A stretch of 18,459 nt of DNA, taken from the NCBI GenBank assembly GCA_964418415.1, contig CAYQLB010000019.1:1-18459 (forward strand), in the 5' to 3' direction. This document shows positions 16,287 through 18,459 of the stretch, one piece after another (position 1 is the first letter of the stretch; each line of letters opens with the position of its first letter). The stretch comes from CAJBLF01 sp964418415 (GTDB lineage Bacteria > Patescibacteriota > Gracilibacteria > Absconditabacterales > Absconditicoccaceae). Both the position numbers and the translations under genes were made by a program. The notes below the pieces were generated by a model that was not told where the DNA came from, searched no databases, and was given only the letters and a program-made list of their open reading frames with translations.

Positions 16287-18188
16287 ATGACAAATCTAAG
16301 TTCAAAAGAGTATGATGCATCGCATATCAAAGTATTGGAAGGATTGGAACCTGTCAGACAGAGACCATGAATGTATATCTGATCTACAGATGCAAAGTGA
16401 CTCCATCATCTTGTGCAAGAAATTGTTGATAATGCTGTCGATGAAGCCTTAGCAGGATATTGCACTACTATCACCACAGCTTTGAATGAAGATGGATCTG
16501 TCACCATCCATGACAATGGAAGATGAATACCAGTAGATAAACACGAAAAAACCTGAAGATCTGCATTGGAAACGGTTTTTACTGTTTTGCATGCCTGAGG
16601 TAAATTCGACAAATGAGCATATAAGATCTCTTGAGGTTTACATGGAGTATGAGCTTCTGTTGTCAACGCATTGAGTGAGTGGCTTGAAGTTACTGTTTAT
16701 AAGAACGGAAAAAAATATTTTCAGAGATATCAAAGATGAATACCTGATGGAGAACTCCAAGATTTGGGAGAAAGCGATAAAATCTGAACTACCGTAAAAT
16801 TTATGCCAGATGCAAAAATATTTGAAACGATAGAATTTTCTCAAAGTATAGAGATAGCAAGAATGAAACAATCTGCCTATCTTTCTCCAGGTATTACTTT
16901 CAATTTCGTTAACAAGAAAACAGGGTTTAAACAGAGATTCTACTATGAAGGAGGTATCAAAACATGGTTAAAAAATCTTGTAGGGACACAACAAGCACTT
17001 TCTTCTGCTCATCATTTTAAGATAGAAGGAAAAGATTGTCTTGCTGAAATATCGTTCGAATTTGTAAATACGACCAATGATCATATTCTTTCTTTCGTTA
17101 ATAACATCCCGACTACTGATGGATGAACCCATGTCTTAGGATTTAAATCAGCATTATTGAATATCATCAATGAAATCGGAAAAGAAAAAGATAAGATCAA
17201 CAAAAAGATAGGAGAATTTCAATATTCTGATGTAACTGACGGACTCTATGCTATCGTTACCGTCAAGATCCCTGAACCACAATTTGAAGGACAAACCAAA
17301 GGAAAATTGGGAAATAGTTATGTTAGGACCGAAGTAGAAACTATCGTATATAATTATCTCAAAGACTATTTTACTCAGAATGAAGGCGAATTCGACAAGA
17401 TTTTCGAAAAAATAGAATTAGCAGCAAGAGCCAGATTAGCAGCTAAATTTGCGAAAGAAACAGTTCTTAGAAAAAATATTCTTGCTTGAGGAGTCCTTCC
17501 AGGAAAACTAGCAGACTGTGCAAGGAAAAATAAGGAAGGAACAGAATTGTATATAGTAGAGGGAGATTCAGCGTGAGGTAGTGCGAAACAAGGAAGAGAT
17601 AGTAATTTCCAAGCTATATTACCACTGAGAGGTAAGATTTTGAATACTGAACAGGCAGTCATCCAAAAAATTATGGCAAATAACGAAGTTAAAGCATTGA
17701 TTACCGCAATAGGAACCTGAGTAAAAGATAATTTTGATTTTGAAGGACTGAGATATGACAAAGTTATTATCATGACGGATGCCGATGTGGATGGTGCACA
17801 TATTAGAACCTTATTACTTACTTTCTTCTTTAGATTTATGAGACCACTCATAGAACATGGTCATGTCTATGCAGCCTGCCCTCCTATTTATAGATTTAAC
17901 CAATGAAAAAAAGAAGAATACGTTTATGAAGAAAGCCATACTCCAGATATGTATGGATTCGAACCAAGTAAAACAGAAATCCAGAGATATAAAGGTCTTG
18001 GAGAGATGAATCCAGAACAACTTCGAGAGACTACGATGAAGCCGGAGAATAGAAGATTGAATCAAATCACGGTGGAAGACGCAGAAGAAGCAGATAGATT
18101 GTTCAGAATCCTTATGGGAGAAGATGTCCAATCAAGGAAGCATTTTATCCTAACCCATGCGAAGACTGTTAAAGAGCTTGATATCTAA
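16287..18188 (+). CDS. gyrB: DNA gyrase subunit B
   Basis: GyrB is the ATPase and TOPRIM subunit of gyrase, which introduces negative supercoils. The 633 residues (normal for a GyrB without insert) contain IKVLEGLEPVRQRPGMYIG (14-32), the GHKL ATP site EIVDNAVDEALAG (45-57), HDNGRGIPV (75-83) and GGLHGVGASVVNALS (116-130). The TOPRIM part has EGDSAGGSAKQGRD (from 425), LPLRGKILN and TDADVDGAHIRTLLLTFFFR (Asp498, 500, 502). The end VKELDI is GyrB-like, which favours gyrB over parE. Sixteen TGA codons read as Gly, three of them in RPGMYIG and EGDSAGG. The ATG at 16287 is preferred over an in-frame one at 16173, because the intervening codons are low-complexity spacer DNA and a TATAAT sits 6 nt upstream. 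It is followed by three terminator-like hairpins. Confidence 0.97.
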
Positions 18189-18212
18189 CATAGAACAAAA
18201 CTAATAACATAG

Positions 18213-18235
18213 AGCCCCTAAAGGGGCTTTTCTTG
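18213..18235 (+). terminator. Intrinsic terminator of gyrB
   Basis: Perfect hairpin AGCCCC-TAAA-GGGGCT (18213-18228) followed by TTTTCTT, 24 nt after the gyrB stop. Confidence 0.9.
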
Positions 18236-18246
18236 TACCCTCATTT

Positions 18247-18416
18247 TTTGACACTGAATGTTTAAAAAACATGGTTCAGTGTTTTTTATTACATGATGGG
18301 TCAAATTCATTCTATAAAAAGTCATCAAATATTTGACACTGAATGTTTAAAAAACATGGTTCAGTGTTTTTTATTACATGATGGGTCAAATGATACTATA
18401 AAATGTCTTCAAATAT
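18247..18416. repeat. 85-bp direct repeat, two copies, each with a terminator-like hairpin
   Basis: The first 60 bp of each unit (18247-18306 and 18332-18391) are identical; the remaining 25 or so are similar (CTATAAAA...GTC.TCAAATAT). Each unit is bounded by TTTGAC and GTCAAA and contains an ACACTGAA/TTCAGTGT stem (18251-18258 with 18275-18282 in copy 1) with an inner TGTTT/AAACA stem, followed by six T on the plus strand. No gene is supported from 18189 to the end of the window. Confidence 0.85.
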
Positions 18417-18459
18417 GACTATTTTCTCAACTTCGAAAATTCTCTACTTATTCTGTCCT

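Overview
The window is AT-rich bacterial DNA in which UGA is a glycine codon (translation table 25). About 100 in-frame TGA codons lie inside otherwise intact conserved genes. Wherever the family is well known they fall on invariant glycines, for example GyrB RPGMYIG and EGDSAGG, the RuvC GIDPG, dUTPase motif 5, LepA CYGGD and a K+ channel GYGD filter. All 19 genes end in TAA or TAG and none in TGA. This code is known only from Candidatus Absconditabacteria (SR1) and Gracilibacteria (BD1-5) of the Patescibacteria/CPR, so the source is almost certainly one of these. Read with the standard code, most genes here appear as fragments.

Layout. 22-507 (+): tail of a two-TM potassium channel. 524-1852 (-): ruvC and map (methionine aminopeptidase), with a REP-like palindrome between them. 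1913-2449 (+): a CYTH-domain protein, converging on dut (2522-2956, -) across a shared terminator. 2992-3615 (-): a HAD 5'-nucleotidase broken by one TAA. 3716-5259 (-): a small exported protein and a membrane-anchored PLD-family protein. 5507-6502 (+): a lytic transglycosylase that overlaps the end of rsmI (6499-7173, -). 7319-8965 (-): a four-helix IVP protein, a clusterless mutY and a DUF1294 membrane protein. 9175-11205 (-): lepA. 11479-11802 (-): a small unknown gene. 12016-14454 (-): ruvA followed by a 618-residue GHMP-kinase-like fusion protein. 14876-18188 (+): rpoD and gyrB. 18247-18416: a twice-repeated hairpin unit.

Functionally this is a housekeeping segment: recombination and repair (RuvA, RuvC, MutY), nucleotide-pool hygiene (Dut, HAD nucleotidase), translation and ribosome modification (LepA, RsmI, MAP), transcription and DNA topology (RpoD, GyrB), and envelope functions (channel, transglycosylase, PLD). 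Genes are mostly single or in short runs, with strand switches. I see no Shine-Dalgarno sequence before any start, and several starts sit just after a -10-like hexamer, so leaderless or SD-independent initiation is likely.

The least ordinary features are in the spacers and gene ends. The last ten LepA residues recur downstream with synonymous codons. A small RNA appears encoded between ruvA and rpoD, with a consensus promoter and terminator. A spacer carries four GTAATG words facing four CATTAC words. RpoD has a long charged tail, and MutY lacks its Fe-S cysteines and carries a winged-helix-like tail.
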